The notes: generated by a model from the sequence alone, not told the origin. A stretch of 64,000 nucleotides of DNA from Saussurea involucrata (GCA_033807775.1 CM066315.1:6700501-6764500), one strand, 5' to 3'. Counted from the first letter of the stretch, positions 10,233 to 22,556 are shown. Made by a program: numbers and translations.

Positions 10233-12791
10233 GAGTAAATTACATGATTAGTCCTTGTGGTTTACATAAAATTGCACTGTGCGTCCCTATTTTAAAATAA
10301 TTATGGAAAACGTCCTCGTGGTTTACATTTTCTTACGCCTTTGGTCCCTGTTTCCTAACAACGTTAAATGGGCTTGTTAAGTAGGTTAATTATAAGGGCA
10401 TTATAGTCATTTTACTATTTTAAATATTTTAATCAAACTTTAAGAAAACCACATCTATCTTCCCCATTCACAACAGACAACACTCTCCTCCTGCTTAGCT
10501 TCACAAATCAACAACTTTTTCTACATTTTCCTTTCTTTTGCACACACATTATTACTCTTCAATAAATTCTCTGCGTGTGGTGAATTGTTTCTCTGCCACC
10601 AGGAATTTTTCGTCTTTAGAGACCCAATTCGTGAGGGAATTAAGATTCCTCCATCACTGTAATCGGCAAAGAACCTTTCGAGTTGTGGGTTTTTGAAGCC
10701 AAGATTAACTCCTAGTCGTGGCCATCATTTGGGATTACAAGTTTACAACAACAATCTTCTCCCGTTCTTTGTGTTGTATCCACCTAAACCATGTTTAATG
10801 TCGTTTCTGGAGAATTCTGATAAGGATTTTGCAAAAAAAATCTCCAAAACTTGCAAATCGATCAAAACCCTTCGATTAAAACTTGGGGTGTTCCATCTCC
10901 ATCAAGAACCTGCAAACTCGGCATCTGTTCTTCTTCGTTAGAGGGAAAACCCTTTCATTTCAGCATGCATCCTTACTTTTTTTTAATACAAACCCTCCTA
11001 AAACGTCTTCATCACTTCCTCATTGCATTCATACAGTTTTTGTTTCTTTTCGTTATTTGTTTTCAATTGCTGCTGTTGTTATCATTTCCCGTGATTTGGT
11101 GTTTGTTTCGTAGTGGTTACTGTGTCAAATTACTACCCAAGGGTTTGTGGGGTTTTTGCATTAGAACCGTAAATTGAAGATTGTCATCTTCTAATGCCTA
11201 CATAATTTTAGACTTCGATTTTAGAAGAAATAATTCCTTAGCGGTTTTTCTTTTCCTTGGGTTCGTATTGCTGTTATGTAAACTTATGGGCTGTTTGGTT
11301 GGTTTTTCATTAAGTCCTGTATGGATATATCTGTCTGTATGGATATGTCTATCTGTTTGGATTGAGATATGTTGTTGTTTGTTTGTTGTTCTAAATAAAC
11401 GGTCTGAATGTCATAAATGTCTATTTTACCCCTTATTGTAGATTAATCACCTATTAACATCACAAGACATTTATAACACTTCTGATAAGTTTCAAAGTGA
11501 TCACATTTCTTTGAGACAATTTATCAAACACCTTATGAGCATCAAAAAATATAACTCATTTTATCATTCATGTCACAACAAAGAAAACTCACTCCATATC
11601 AAAAGTATGATGTTGTGATAAAGACCCAAAACACAGAAAACCCAAATGAAACCAAACACAACCAAACCATTAATTTGTGCTTTTGAGAGAAGATTAGGGA
11701 CAAGAACAACACAAACGTAGCCCCAAACTTTAATTTATGCAGGGAAGAAAAATTGTTGAGTTGGGGGAGGGAGCAGGGACGAGGATGGAGAAACTTTCGA
11801 GCAGATGAACCACAAACGAAACCTGATGAACCACACAAACGAAGCCCATCCCTTCTTCTTTCGAGCAGAAACTTTCGAGCATCCTTCATCTCCAACCAAA
11901 ATTTCAGATCAAGATGGGGAGAACCCTAGATGGACAGATCTCAAGGAGGAACAGGGGTGGTGAACATCAGTGATGGAGCAACAAGGAGAGTTGAGTGTTG
12001 CTGAGAGGATGGAGAAGTATTGTGTTGAGGGAGGGAGGGAGGGGCATGAATCGTCTTTTACACGTCTGAGTGTGGACAAGAAATCTTATGGAGCTTAGCG
12101 AATAAGTTGGTTTTTTACTGATTAAGACACAACCAAACACTCTTATATGGCTTATTCAGTAAGCTATATGGGCTATTAAGCCCATTAAGTCATTACCAAA
12201 CAGGCCCTTAGGGTACTTTAGGTTTATCTTGAAATCGTATTGGAGAAATTGGGAATTTATGTGACTGGGGAGTGAAAGATCGCAGTTGAAGAAAATATGA
12301 TCAAGAAAACAGAGACAACAATAGAAATTAGGGATATTTTTCAATACTTAACACTATCGGTGCAGAATCAATAGTTATAACAAGCGTGGCATCGAGAAGG
12401 GAACGAGTCACCACCGGAGAAGGGAAGAGTCACGGTGGTGAAGAGGAAGCCGTGGGAGGAGGGGGTCAAGTGGTTTACCGCCTGAGAAGGGAGTGAGTTT
12501 GTGTGTTTGATACATATATTTATATAGAGTGTGCATATATGTGTATGTATATGTATATATAATATTATTAGAATAATATACAATTTTTTTTCAAAAATAG
12601 GCAAATATATAAAATGACAAAACTGCCCTTAAAGTAAACTTTACTTAACAGAATATTTTAACGGTGTTAGGACACAGGGACCAAACACGTGAGAATATGT
12701 AAATCACAGGGACATTTTCCATAATTATTTCAAAATAGGGACGACAGTGTAATTTTGTGTAAATCACAGAGACCAATCATGTATTTTACTC
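10233..12791. mobile_element. MULE (non-autonomous) with about 200-bp TIRs and perfect 9-bp TSD
   Basis: GAGTAAATTACATGATTAGT at 10233 pairs with the inverted end at 12791. The arms stay similar for about 200 bp through GTCCCTATTTTAAAATAATT and TTTGGTCCCTGT. The nonamer TATCTTTAA flanks both sides exactly (10224-10232 and 12792-12800). No transposase is present. The interior (about 10460-11280 and 12210-12590) looks like ordinary leader or intron-like host sequence rather than repeat, so gene-fragment capture is possible. A PIF element sits inside it at 11287-12207. Confidence 0.9.
11287..12207. mobile_element. PIF-type MITE inside the MULE
   Basis: TGGGCTGTTTGG at the left pairs with CCAAACAGGCCC at the right (10 of 12 matching), with TTA on each side (11284-11286 and 12208-12210). 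The subterminal CATTAAGTCCTGTATGG is shared with the right end of the PIF element at 13642-16306, so they are relatives. No coding sequence is credible. Confidence 0.8.
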
Positions 12792-13161
12792 TATCTTTAA
12801 ATTATGAATATTTTTAAGTTATTATTATTATTTTTAAATTATTAAACGTATTTTTTTTAAAAATTATTAATGTTAAAAAATATTTTTTTGTCAAATATAT
12901 AAATGATGAAAATGGAATGGTTATATGTTAAAAGGCAAATAAATAAATAATATAGAAGAATGTCCTTTTTGATCATTTTACATAAATAAGCAAACTTTTG
13001 CCAAACACTAAAAAACTCCTTATTTGCTTATCATGTTTCCACACATCAATAAGCTAATCCAAACACTTTTTAAAAAACTCCTTTCTTCACCACATAAGTT
13101 GATAAGCACCTTTAAAAATAAGCATAAGTTAAAAATATAAGCAATCCCAAACACCCCATAA

Positions 13162-13638
13162 GAGCATCCACAACAATGAAATTTTATCCCAATTGCAAAT
13201 GAGCCACATCAGCTTTGCAATTATCTTGAAATTATCCCCCACAACAATGAAATTTCATCCACTTTCTAAAGTGACACCTCATCATAAAAAATTATATTTT
13301 AATCAAATAACAACAAAACTACAATTAAATACTCTTTACTATAATTTAATAGGAAATATTTTATTAATTAAATAACTATAATTAAATATCTCTACAAAAC
13401 ATCACAAAACATGATTTGACATAAAGCAATTTCTAATTTAGAAATTATTCCCTACAATTTCATATAACATTCACTGCCACATCAGCAAAAAGTACTGATT
13501 TGACATTTGCAAACTACCAAATCCAATTTCTAATTTTGCAATCATAATCACAACCACTACAATTTCTAATTTAACAATCATACGTGTCACTTTTGCAATC
13601 CAAATGAAATTATAATAAAATCCTTGTTGGAGATGCTC
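13162..13638. mobile_element. Harbinger MITE, deletion relative of the Level 1 element
   Basis: GAGCATCCACAACAATGAAA at the left, GTTGGAGATGCTC at the right, TAA on both sides (13159-13161 and 13639-13641). Both halves match the two ends of the element at 1903-9161 nearly base for base, with the junction at about 13386. It is therefore an internal deletion derivative and serves as the reference for where the hAT-like element entered Level 1. Confidence 0.9.
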
Positions 13639-14403
13639 TAAGGGCCTGTTTACTTGTGACTTATTGGGCTTAATAAAGAATCTGGCTTATTCGCGCAGAC
13701 AAAATAGAGTGTTTACTTGTGACTTAATGATACAGTAGGTGGCTTATTCGCACAGTTCAATTTTGGGTGTTGTCCCCATTCAGACGAAAATTGGACAAAT
13801 ATACCCTTACAAAAAAAAGAAACGTGAACACCCTAAAAAGAACCCTAGCGCCTCTCCTCTCTATCTTTCCCCTCTCTGATCTTTCCCCTCTCGATATCGC
13901 CGACGACAACAGCATCTCCAGCGGCGATCGGCGACTTCTCCTCTCTTCTCTCTATCGACGGCGACAACAGCATCTCCGACGGCGACAACAGCATCTCCGA
14001 CGGCGACAACAGCATCTCCAGCGGCGACAACAGCATTTCCAGCGGCGACAACTTCTTCTCCTCCGGCGACATCGACATCGACATCGACTTCTCCTCCGGC
14101 GAAGGTTAATTTTTGCTGCTGATTGCTTAATTTTTTGCTGCTGATTGCTTAATTTTTTGCTGTTGATTGCTTAACTTTTTGCTGCTGTTGTTCAAGTGAT
14201 TATTGCTGCTGATTGCTTAATTTTTTGTGAGTATTGTTCAATTTTTTTGTGAGTATTGTTCAATTTTTTTGTTGAGTATTGCTGTTGTTGTTTAATTTTT
14301 TGGTGAGTATTGTTCAATTTTTTGTTGAGTATTGCTGCTGTTGTTCTATTTTTTATGTGTTTTTTTTCTGCTCAAAATGGTGTGATTATATGTGTTTTTA
14401 GGT

Positions 14404-15361
14404 ATGGAACAAACCGGTGAGTCACACCAACAAAAGCGTGTTAGGATAAGTTGGAAAGATCACAATGTTGTGAAAACTTTCCTAGAAGCGTGTATTTTAG
14501 AGGTGGGACTAAATGGAAAAGAGGGTAGTAGTTTGAAGGCGCTTTCGTGGAAGAATGTTGCCAATACGTTAAAAACCGAGCATAATTTTGTTGTTGACCG
14601 AAAACAAATGCGGAACCATTTCGATTACTTGAAAGGAAAGTATGGAGCTTGGTTGAAGTTGAAAAATAAAACCGGCAATGTTTATGATCCTTCTACGAAC
14701 ACTTTTAACTTGACGCAAGAAGAGTGGGAGTTGGAGATGGAGGTCATTTTCTAACTTTAGATTTTGTTTTATTTGAATTTTTGTTTATTTTATTTGTATA
14801 TTTATAGATATTTTTTTAACACAGACAAATAGGTATGTTGAATCTTTGAGGACTACAAGTCTTCCATATCCCGAGTTGTGTGCACGTCTGTTTGAGGGTG
14901 GTATGTCCACGGGTATTGGAGGTCATGGTCCGTCATCAAAAGACCCGTTACCAACCACCGAGCCTTTTGTGGTCGTTGATGAAGAGATCAACATATCAAG
15001 TGATAAAGTTCCGGTGTCATCAAGTGATAAAGCCCCGGTCTCATCAACACCATGTTCATCCCGTGCTCCGATGGTGAAACCAAAAGGCAAAAAGAGCACA
15101 AAACCTACCTCGGATCTTGATGAAAAACTTATTACCTTTTTAGATAATATGTCCTCAAGATATGGGAATCCCGAGGTTGTTCCGTATGAGGCTTGCCTAA
15201 AGAAATTAGATGGGCTTGGGTGGGAAAAGGATGACCCTTTGTATTGTGTTGCTTACTCTCTTTTTACGGACACTCGTAATCGAGAAGCTTGGATGACGAT
15301 ACCGGAAGCAATTGCCAAAAATTGGGTGAAAACGGTTGGAAAGAAACAAGGATATTATTAA
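14404..15361 (+). CDS. PIF ORF1: Myb/SANT-like DNA-binding protein (2 exons)
   Basis: Exons 14404-14742 and 14825-15361, joined at GT/AG in phase 0, give 291 residues. Residues about 16-110 form a Myb/SANT-like (Myb_DNA-bind_3) domain: ISWKDHNVVKTFLEACILEV, then KNVANTL, MRNHFDYLKGKYGAWLKLKN and FNLTQEEWE. The second exon begins with the usual ..YVESLRTTSLPYPELCARLF, then has a Ser-rich linker, a Lys-rich stretch and a conserved tail near KKLDGLGWEKDDPLYC. In the family this protein cooperates with the transposase to bind element ends in the nucleus. The frame is intact, so it could still be expressed. Closely related domestic genes exist in plants, but the TIRs around it argue for a transposon gene. 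Confidence 0.8.
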
Positions 15362-15559
15362 GGAGTTGGTGCCACGTTTTTGTGATTTTTTAGGAGTTAT
15401 TTGAGTTGATGTTTATTTGAACTATGATGTTTATTTTTGGATGATATGTGGTTTTTTGGGATGATGTGTAGTTTTTTGGATGATATGTGGATTTATGATA
15501 TGCATCTTTTTGATAAACGTTGAATATGATATGTGATGTTTTTGGATTTATTTGAATAG

Positions 15560-15955
15560 ATGTTGACTTTTGAGGAAGAAATGCTCTTGGTAGTTCTTAT
15601 ATATATATATATAAGACGAAGAAGAAATGCTTCAGAAAGAATTGAAAGAATGCCCGATAATACTTCGGCATTGAATGGATATGCGTACACCCAAGAGCTA
15701 TTAACCGGACCTAGTACGCAATGTCAAGAGTTGATGCGTCTTTCACGTGAAGCATATATACTATTATGCAATCATTTTAGACAAAGAAATTGGGTGAAAG
15801 ATAGTAGACATGTTAGTGTCGAAGAGAAGATGGCCATGTTTTTGACAATGATCGGGCATAACGAGCGTTATAGAGTAATTAAACGTAGATTTCAAGAGCG
15901 TTATATGGCTACTTTGCGTGATGGAATTGCAAATACTTTGGTTAACAATGTGTAA
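15560..15955 (+). pseudogene. PIF/Harbinger transposase, N-terminal part only
   Basis: The 131-residue frame starts MLTFEEEMLLVVL, followed by RRRRNASERIERMPDN, TQCQELMRLSREAYILLC and VSVEEKMAMFLTMIGHNER. This is the amino-terminal helix-rich region of PIF transposases. It stops before any catalytic residue, after DGIANTLVNNV, and 3' sequence goes straight to AT-rich DNA and the right TIR. The element therefore lacks its nuclease and could move only with help. Confidence 0.8.
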
Positions 15956-16341
15956 TTTTGAAGTGTTTGTGTTTGATCTTAGCTACTTTGTGTTTGAACT
16001 TGGATTTTTAAGAACTTTATGAATTTATGTTTTGATTTTTGGATTATATCAATGAATTTATGAATTCATATTTTGATGATTAAATAATTTTGTGTTTCAG
16101 ATATATAATTTGGCTTAAAAAATAAACAGAATATATAAAACAGCTTATAATTCATACTTAGGGGTAAATCGGTCAATTCTGCTATTAAGACTGTTGATTC
16201 AGATAAAAAAGTAAACAACAGCAACAATTTATCCAGACAGAAACATTTAACCAGACAGACACATTTATCCATACAGGACTTAATGAAATTTTTGGTAAAC
16301 AGCCCCTAAGTATTTAAAAACTAAAAACTGAATACTAACGG

Positions 16342-16570
16342 ATGACCCAACGAAATAAGCTACTATTCCGATTCGGAGCGCTTCTTTCCCACGCTTCCCT
16401 TCTCTCAAACCACGCTTCACAAAAGGCTCTTTGCCTCTTCAAAACCCTCGATTCCCACCATCGATTTTCTCCATTTCTTCATATTCGATTTTGCAGCTCG
16501 GTCTCGCAGCAGACTGGGACTATCGATTTCTCTTCAATCTTCACCACTGGCTCTGCCGATTGAAAGAGGT
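16342..16570 (+). other. Possible orphan first exon with organelle-presequence-like N-terminus
   Basis: A frame beginning MTQRNKLLFRFGALLSHASL encodes an Arg/Ser/His-rich, acid-poor stretch resembling a mitochondrial presequence and reaches a good donor (GAAAGAG/GTAACAAC at about 16569). I could not find a partner exon before GLE1. It may be a 5' exon of an unrecognised gene, a gene fragment or chance. Confidence 0.25.
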
Positions 16571-17510
16571 AACAACATTTTTCCTCCCTACTCTTTGCCT
16601 GCCATTTTTTGTCCTCACCATTACGTTTGTTCAAAAAGGGTTGATTTGAAGTTGTATAAACACCACTGTTTGTATGCAAAATGATATGTGATTGATTTAT
16701 TGGTGTAGTATTGAAGAAGTTTGTTTTGTTGAGAAAACTATCTCCACACTGATAACTCTCACATTATTCATGTAGGAGTGATAGTTATATGTATGTGTAC
16801 CTGAATTATAAGAAAAAACCTGTTGTGTACCTCTTACTGATTCTTAATAGCAATTTTGGCTGTGTCATCAACTTCACAACTAAATAAGGGATAAATTAGG
16901 TCTCACTCTATATACTTCAATACTTCTAATTGGGACTCCATATGATCAAGCCTAAACCGGATGGCACTCTACTTTAGATGCATGGTGGGGGTAGGGTAGG
17001 TAGGTGGTTATTGGTTAGTAACAAAGCTACAACTACAATTGTAGACATTTTCGTATGTTTTAGCTGCTTCTAAATTCTAATCCTAACTAATGTACTATTG
17101 CAGCAAATTCAATAACCAATGTGGTCATATATATTTAACCAAACAGCCCCTTCACAAAGTTTGGAGTTCATGAACCAAATGTAAATAAGTCATATATCTC
17201 TTCAATTTACATTTTTAATTGTATATTAACAAGCAAAAATGGTTGCGAAATATGGTTTATGTAATTGTAGTATTATGTAACTATGAGATGTACTCTATGG
17301 TTATCATAAATATATTCATATCGATGACCATACATCGTCAAATGTTAATTTTCATTAAACACAAGACCAAGAGTAAAATGGTAATTTTATGTCATTCAGA
17401 CCGTTGATTCAGAACAGTTTCCAAACAATCATTTTCTAGCGGACACTAAATCATACAAAGTCTCTTAACCATTCTGCACTAAATCATCCGGTCTTTGCCA
17501 AACAGCCCCT
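16571..17510 (+). other. Intergenic DNA with two PIF-like right ends
   Basis: Little is recognisable. AACCAAACAGCCCC at about 17138 and GCCAAACAGCCCCTAA at about 17498 look like right ends of PIF-type MITEs, without clear left partners. Confidence 0.3.
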
Positions 17511-18547
17511 AACAATTCTTCAACACCACCAGGGTTTTAGAGATCCTGTCGTTCGTAAACAGCTCTGCCTCTGCCAAACCTTCATGTCTTCGTTCATCTT
17601 CTTTTACAATCCCTTCAAGGATGCACAGGTAACTAATTAGGGTTTGTTTCTTTCGATTAATCAGACATTCGGACTACTTATTGCTCACTTGCTCTCTTAG
17701 AGTTCACGAACGTCGAACGATTGAAGGAAGTTGCTCTCGTCTCTGTCTCTAACTCTCGCTCTGCCTCTCTGGACTCTCACACAACCTCTGTGCCACACAG
17801 GTCTGAGGTCTATCAGACTCAGATTCTTAACTGTTTCTAAGACCCACAATCGGTCTTACTTTACTTGCAATCTGTTTGATTTTGAAGTAAAGTAAGTTGG
17901 TGTTTTATACAAGTTGTGCAGCACAGGTTTGTAGTCCTTGCAGTCTGCTTGATTTTGAAGTCTTGAAGAGACGTTTTGTTTGTTTGGTTCACTAGGGTTT
18001 GTGTGTGATCATCATAAATTTGTTTTATATATGATTTTACTTGGGTTACCAGTATTGGAGATGGCAACCTCATGGATGCAATCTGAAGAGGTAATATCTT
18101 CTCAAGTTACATAGTGATGTTTGTAAATGAATCGGCATTGTATCTTCATTTCAGAACCACAATCGGTCTGAAGTGAAAGTAAGTTGGTGTTTTATACGAG
18201 TTGTTAGGCACACACTAAACTCATATTTTGTGTCTTTTCCTTTCTATTTGGGAATGAGCCTTCTAACTTGAGTAAGTTTTGAACCCCTTAAAAGTAGCAT
18301 GTTTCGTTTTTGCTCCTTTATATATTGGGGGCATTTTTTTTACTTTCCGCCATGGTCATCAGAAACCTCAGGATCGGCACGCAAATAATAGAAACCACAT
18401 CTTATCATTTGACTATTTTGTGGGATTGGATGTTTTGTTTACTTGTTCTTAAGGTGTAGTTTTCAGTTTCAAAAAATCGTTCTCTTAGATATATAAATAT
18501 GTAAACACGTTTTTGTGTGTGTATGTTCTTGTCTTGAGATTCATATC

Positions 18548-18582
<35 letters not shown>

Positions 18583-19132
18583 CAACTATTTTATTGTAGT
18601 CATGTTAGTTGTATGATGCGATTCTAACACTCAGTTCTACACTTATTGTCCAGATACATATAATTTCTTATACATCAAAGAGGAATCGACTACTTTGATA
18701 AATTGGTTAACTTCTTATTTGAATCATGTAAGTCCTGTTTAGTTTTTATCCAATATTTATTTTCTTGGGACCGATAATACATTCTGTCAGGCTCTAGTGT
18801 TGAATATGTTCTATTTGAAAAGATTGGGGAAATTCAGAAAGCTCTCATGGATCTTATTGGAATCGAATATGTTCTATTCGATTCTTATGTTTATCAGCTG
18901 TTATACTAATCTGTTAGTGAAGATTATCATCTCTCTGAATTATTCCCCCCCCCCCCCCCCCCAAAAAAAAAAAAATAATAATAAAGCTGTTAATATTTTT
19001 ATGGTTTTCCCTCTGATACCCAAATGAATATAAATGTTATTTGTAGCATGAGTTTTTTTGAACTTCTCTAATACCACCTGTTCTAATTACGAGAAGTTCG
19101 TTGACAAGGTTCATCAAGTTTCTGATGTTTTA
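17511..19132 (+). other. Probable GLE1 5' leader and leader introns
   Basis: Exon-like segments with donors lie at about 17520-17631 (GATGCACAG/GTAACT) and 18059-18091 (GAAGAG/GTAATATC, preceded by an acceptor-like TTACCAG). Either could be a leader exon of GLE1. TA tract at 18555-18585. Extent is uncertain without transcripts. Confidence 0.35.
18945..18975 (+). repeat. C18 A13 homopolymer junction
   Basis: Eighteen C followed directly by thirteen A, then AATAATAATAA, upstream of the first GLE1 coding exon. The exact length is suspect in any assembly. Confidence 0.85.
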
Positions 19133-22100
19133 ATGATTAGGGGAGGGGTAAAATTGGAACTTCGATGTCCCCAACGTGTTGGTGGAATCATAGCTGATCC
19201 ACAAATCGATTGGAGTTTTGATGAACTCCTATCGGAGCTTAATGCTGTAGATCGCAAACTTCAAGCATCCTCATTGGTCTCTTTACCTTTCACCAAAACA
19301 CATTCGAGGTACCGTGTGCAACCATTTTATATTATTGAAAATCCATATGAGTTCCCTCGTAACTTGTTATGAACGGTTTTCTTTTATTGTTTTCAACCAA
19401 CGGATTCCTTCTTGCAGTGACCTTTCAGTAGTAAGTCATGCTGGAAAAAACCAGAAATCCTTTGTGATGCATGTATCGGATGATGAAGGCGACGACGATG
19501 ATGAGGGGAATTATAGCAGATCTCTGGCCATGGGTGGTCGGTTTGCTTGCGAGGAAGTCTATTTAAGGTGCCCGTTCTGGTCTTTTAGGCTATGTTTGGC
19601 TAACTAGCTGATAAGCTAGCCGTTGGCTGACAAGTTAGCTGATGAACAAATTATGATTGACAAAGTAGCTTATAAGCATGTAAAATGAACAAAAATGGCA
19701 TCTTGAAAAAAATAGTCAATTACAAATAATTAATAATATGATTCAAATAAATTTCTATAAAGTAAAATAAATATAACTTTAATTTTTATGCAACTTACAT
19801 AAACATTTTTAGAATTGCTATATTTTCTTTTTGATATCTAAATATATTGAATAATAATTAAAAAATAATTGATATAGTTAATAACATTTATAAATAATTA
19901 ACAATTATTATTAATATCTGTTTTATAATTAAAATTAACTAATAATGTATAATTAAAATCAATTACTATAAAAAATATTTATGAATAGTTATAGTTAAAA
20001 TTTATTATTAATTAATATTTATCAATAAATAATAATAATTAATCATTAATATTAATCAGGGTTATAATTGGAAAAAGTGTCAAAAAAGCTCCTAATAAGC
20101 TACTCCAACTATCCAAGTAGCTTATCAATAAGCTAGCTTATGTGCATCCAAACAATTACTCAAAAAATAAGCTAGCATATTTTTGCCAAACAATGCCTTA
20201 TTGTTTCAGTTGTTTGTGTTATATAATTTGATTCAATATTTACTCGTTGAAAGAAAACAGAACAGTATTTTAGAAGTAGACTCTGACACGTAAATGTTTT
20301 CCAGTGATGATGTAGATTCTGATAATGAGTCAACTACTGGAGCTGAATGGTCTTTGATGGACAAAGGGGGAGTTATTGAAGGTGCATTAATTGAGCTAAG
20401 CCATGAACACCAGATTACTGTTGCGGTCTGTCGTTGATTAACTTTTGATTATTGTTTCTTTCTTTCTCTTCTTTTGGTTTTCATAATAAACCAGTTCTTC
20501 TAATACCTCTAATAAACAGGAAGAGATAAGAACTCGAATATCTGCATTTGGAACTGATCTTACAAATGAAAAAGAGAAACTTACCAATGCCCTTTCCCGA
20601 GCTGAAAAGAGCAAGGAGGCAAGGCGTGAGTTGGATAGAAAACGTGATTTGCAATATCAGCGCATAATGTAAGAACTTATAATTTTGTGTTGCGGTTTTA
20701 TTGAACTTTTGAGCTTGTTAGCTTATTGAGAGGCTGTTTGTTTAAGAGACATTAAGAGACAATATCTGAATCGAGAGGTAGATCTTGTTTGGCAAAAAAA
20801 GTCTGCCTCTTAATGGTTCTAAAACCATCTGAATGATTTTGTATCTTGTGCCTCCCTTAACCATTCAGCACCCTGATATCATTCTGAATAATTACCAAAC
20901 AACCATATTTCATTTTGCACTATATCATAAGAGCCTCTTAATCATTCTGACCACTTAATCATTCCGCACCAAACCATTCAGCAACTGCCAAACAGTCCCT
21001 GATATTCTTTTTTATTTGTGTAGTGCAGAAGCACTTGATAACCATCTGACTGATGTTCAAAGGCATCATGAATACAAATCTCAGATAGAAGAGAAAAAGA
21101 TAAGAGACGATGCTGCAATTGAAGAGGCCAAAAGAAAGCAAAAGGCTCTTCAAGAAGAAAAAGTGCGTCAAGAAAAAATGAATGCAGAAGAGGTTTGTAA
21201 AAAAGTCCCATTTCAATAAATTTTTCTATATTCATGAAGAATCAAATCAGCCTGTGTTGTGTCATTATCAATTGCTTAATAATTCTTGGGCTTTATGCAC
21301 CAAAAATGTTTATTTTTCATGTTGGCTTCTGTAACTTGTTATATGAAATGATTATGATTAAATCTGGCATATAATTGCTTGAATTGTGTGGTATGCTATA
21401 TGCTCTCGAATAGAAGAAATGAGACTGTTATAGTGTTAATAAAAAGTGTTGTATGATTGTCATATTTCGTGTGCAGGCCAAGCGGCAAGCTGAAAAGAAG
21501 AGAGATGAAGAAGCAAAAGCCGCAGCATTAGAAGCTGAAAGAGCTGCAAAAGAAGCAGCTGTGGCTGAAAGTCAGCGGAAAGCTGCTGAATCAATGACTG
21601 CTTCACAGGGAGCTGTTTCCAAGGTATCTGATTCTGGTGGACTAAATAAAACACCCACAGGTAATTCTAGTTCTATAACTCAGTTTTGTTAAATCTTGAT
21701 ATCTAAGTTCGTAACAACTTGCAGCTGAATCTGAATCTTTATGTTAATTTTTTTTCTTACTTTATGGCTGATTGAGTTGATTGCAGGGAACATAGTCAAG
21801 GGTGCCGAGAGTGGTTTAAAACTGGAGGAGAGAAGGCTACAAATGTACAAGGAAGTGGTTGGAAAAGATGTGGCATCGGAAATGGATTCTAATAAGGTAA
21901 ATCATAAGATCTCATGCTTTGAATTTGAAGTTCCAAATTGTTCCTTTTTAATGCATAATTTCTTTTCCGTTTGCTCCAAATTCCTTCGCAGTATATTCTT
22001 AAGTGGTTGATTTATGACTGTTTTACATTTAAAATCTCGATCATTGACACGGTGCCTTCTCAACAGGAATATCGTAGTCATGGAATGCAATTGGCTAGAC

Positions 22101-22502
22101 GTATCAAAACCATAACTGGGACTAAAGAGAACGTGAGGTGTGTGAATTGCCTTTTGTAACATAAACCGATGAATATTTGCAGATATTTTTTTTAGCGCTT
22201 GAACATCTGCTTTCAACCAATGTGTCCTGTTCCTTTTGTAGTTCTAGGATTTTCAAATGTGTTTCAGAGAACCATATATAGATTTAACTTTTATTTATGT
22301 TGGACCAGAACAAAAGCAGATGAATTGGTGAAACTCATGAATTCAACGTGTCCCCAATCCGTCAATATTGGGATCTTTGCAGATAAAGTAAGTCACTCGT
22401 CAATTCAGAAAGAGACTTTTCTCTCCTTTCTTTAGTTTTCTTACCTCCCATTTATAGTGCATATCTACATTTAGAAACTGAGTTCTTGTTCCACAAATCT
22501 TA

Positions 22503-22556
<54 letters not shown>

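Larger units (their letters stand above)
1752..13157 (+). mobile_element. Level 0: PIF/Harbinger-like element, outermost shell of the nest
   Basis: The left end GGTGTTTGGGATTGCTTAT (1754 on) and right end ATAAGCAATCCCAAACACC (to 13155) are inverted repeats. The similarity continues about 150 bp inward (GTGCTTAT.AACTTATGTGGTG and AAAAAGTGTTTGGA on both sides). Once inner insertions are removed, the element's own sequence is 1752-1899, 9165-9230, 9601-10223 and 12801-13157. It carries the 3' half of a PIF transposase at 9660-10163. A 3-bp target duplication is not recognisable, so the exact ends are approximate. It is a non-autonomous remnant. Confidence 0.7.
13642..16306 (+). mobile_element. 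PIF/Harbinger element with Myb/SANT gene and truncated transposase
   Basis: GGGCCTGTTTAC at 13642 pairs with GTAAACAGCCCC ending at 16306. TAA flanks both ends (13639-13641 and 16307-16309), the left one shared with the preceding MITE. It carries the two-gene layout of PIF/Harbinger elements: an ORF1 with a Myb/SANT-like domain, then a transposase ORF, here cut after the amino-terminal region. The 5' part holds Arg/Ser-rich GCGACAACAGCATCTCC repeats (13960-14060) and a GCTGCTGATTGCTTAATTTT array (14110-14340). Confidence 0.85.

Noticed and set aside
10693..11441. Several overlapping plus-strand frames inside the MULE
   Set aside because: Three frames overlap and none has a known domain; noted only as possible captured gene sequence.
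13767..14144. Arg-rich 125-residue frame
   Set aside because: Translation of GGCGACAACAGCATCTCC repeats in the PIF element leader; the opposite strand is equally open.
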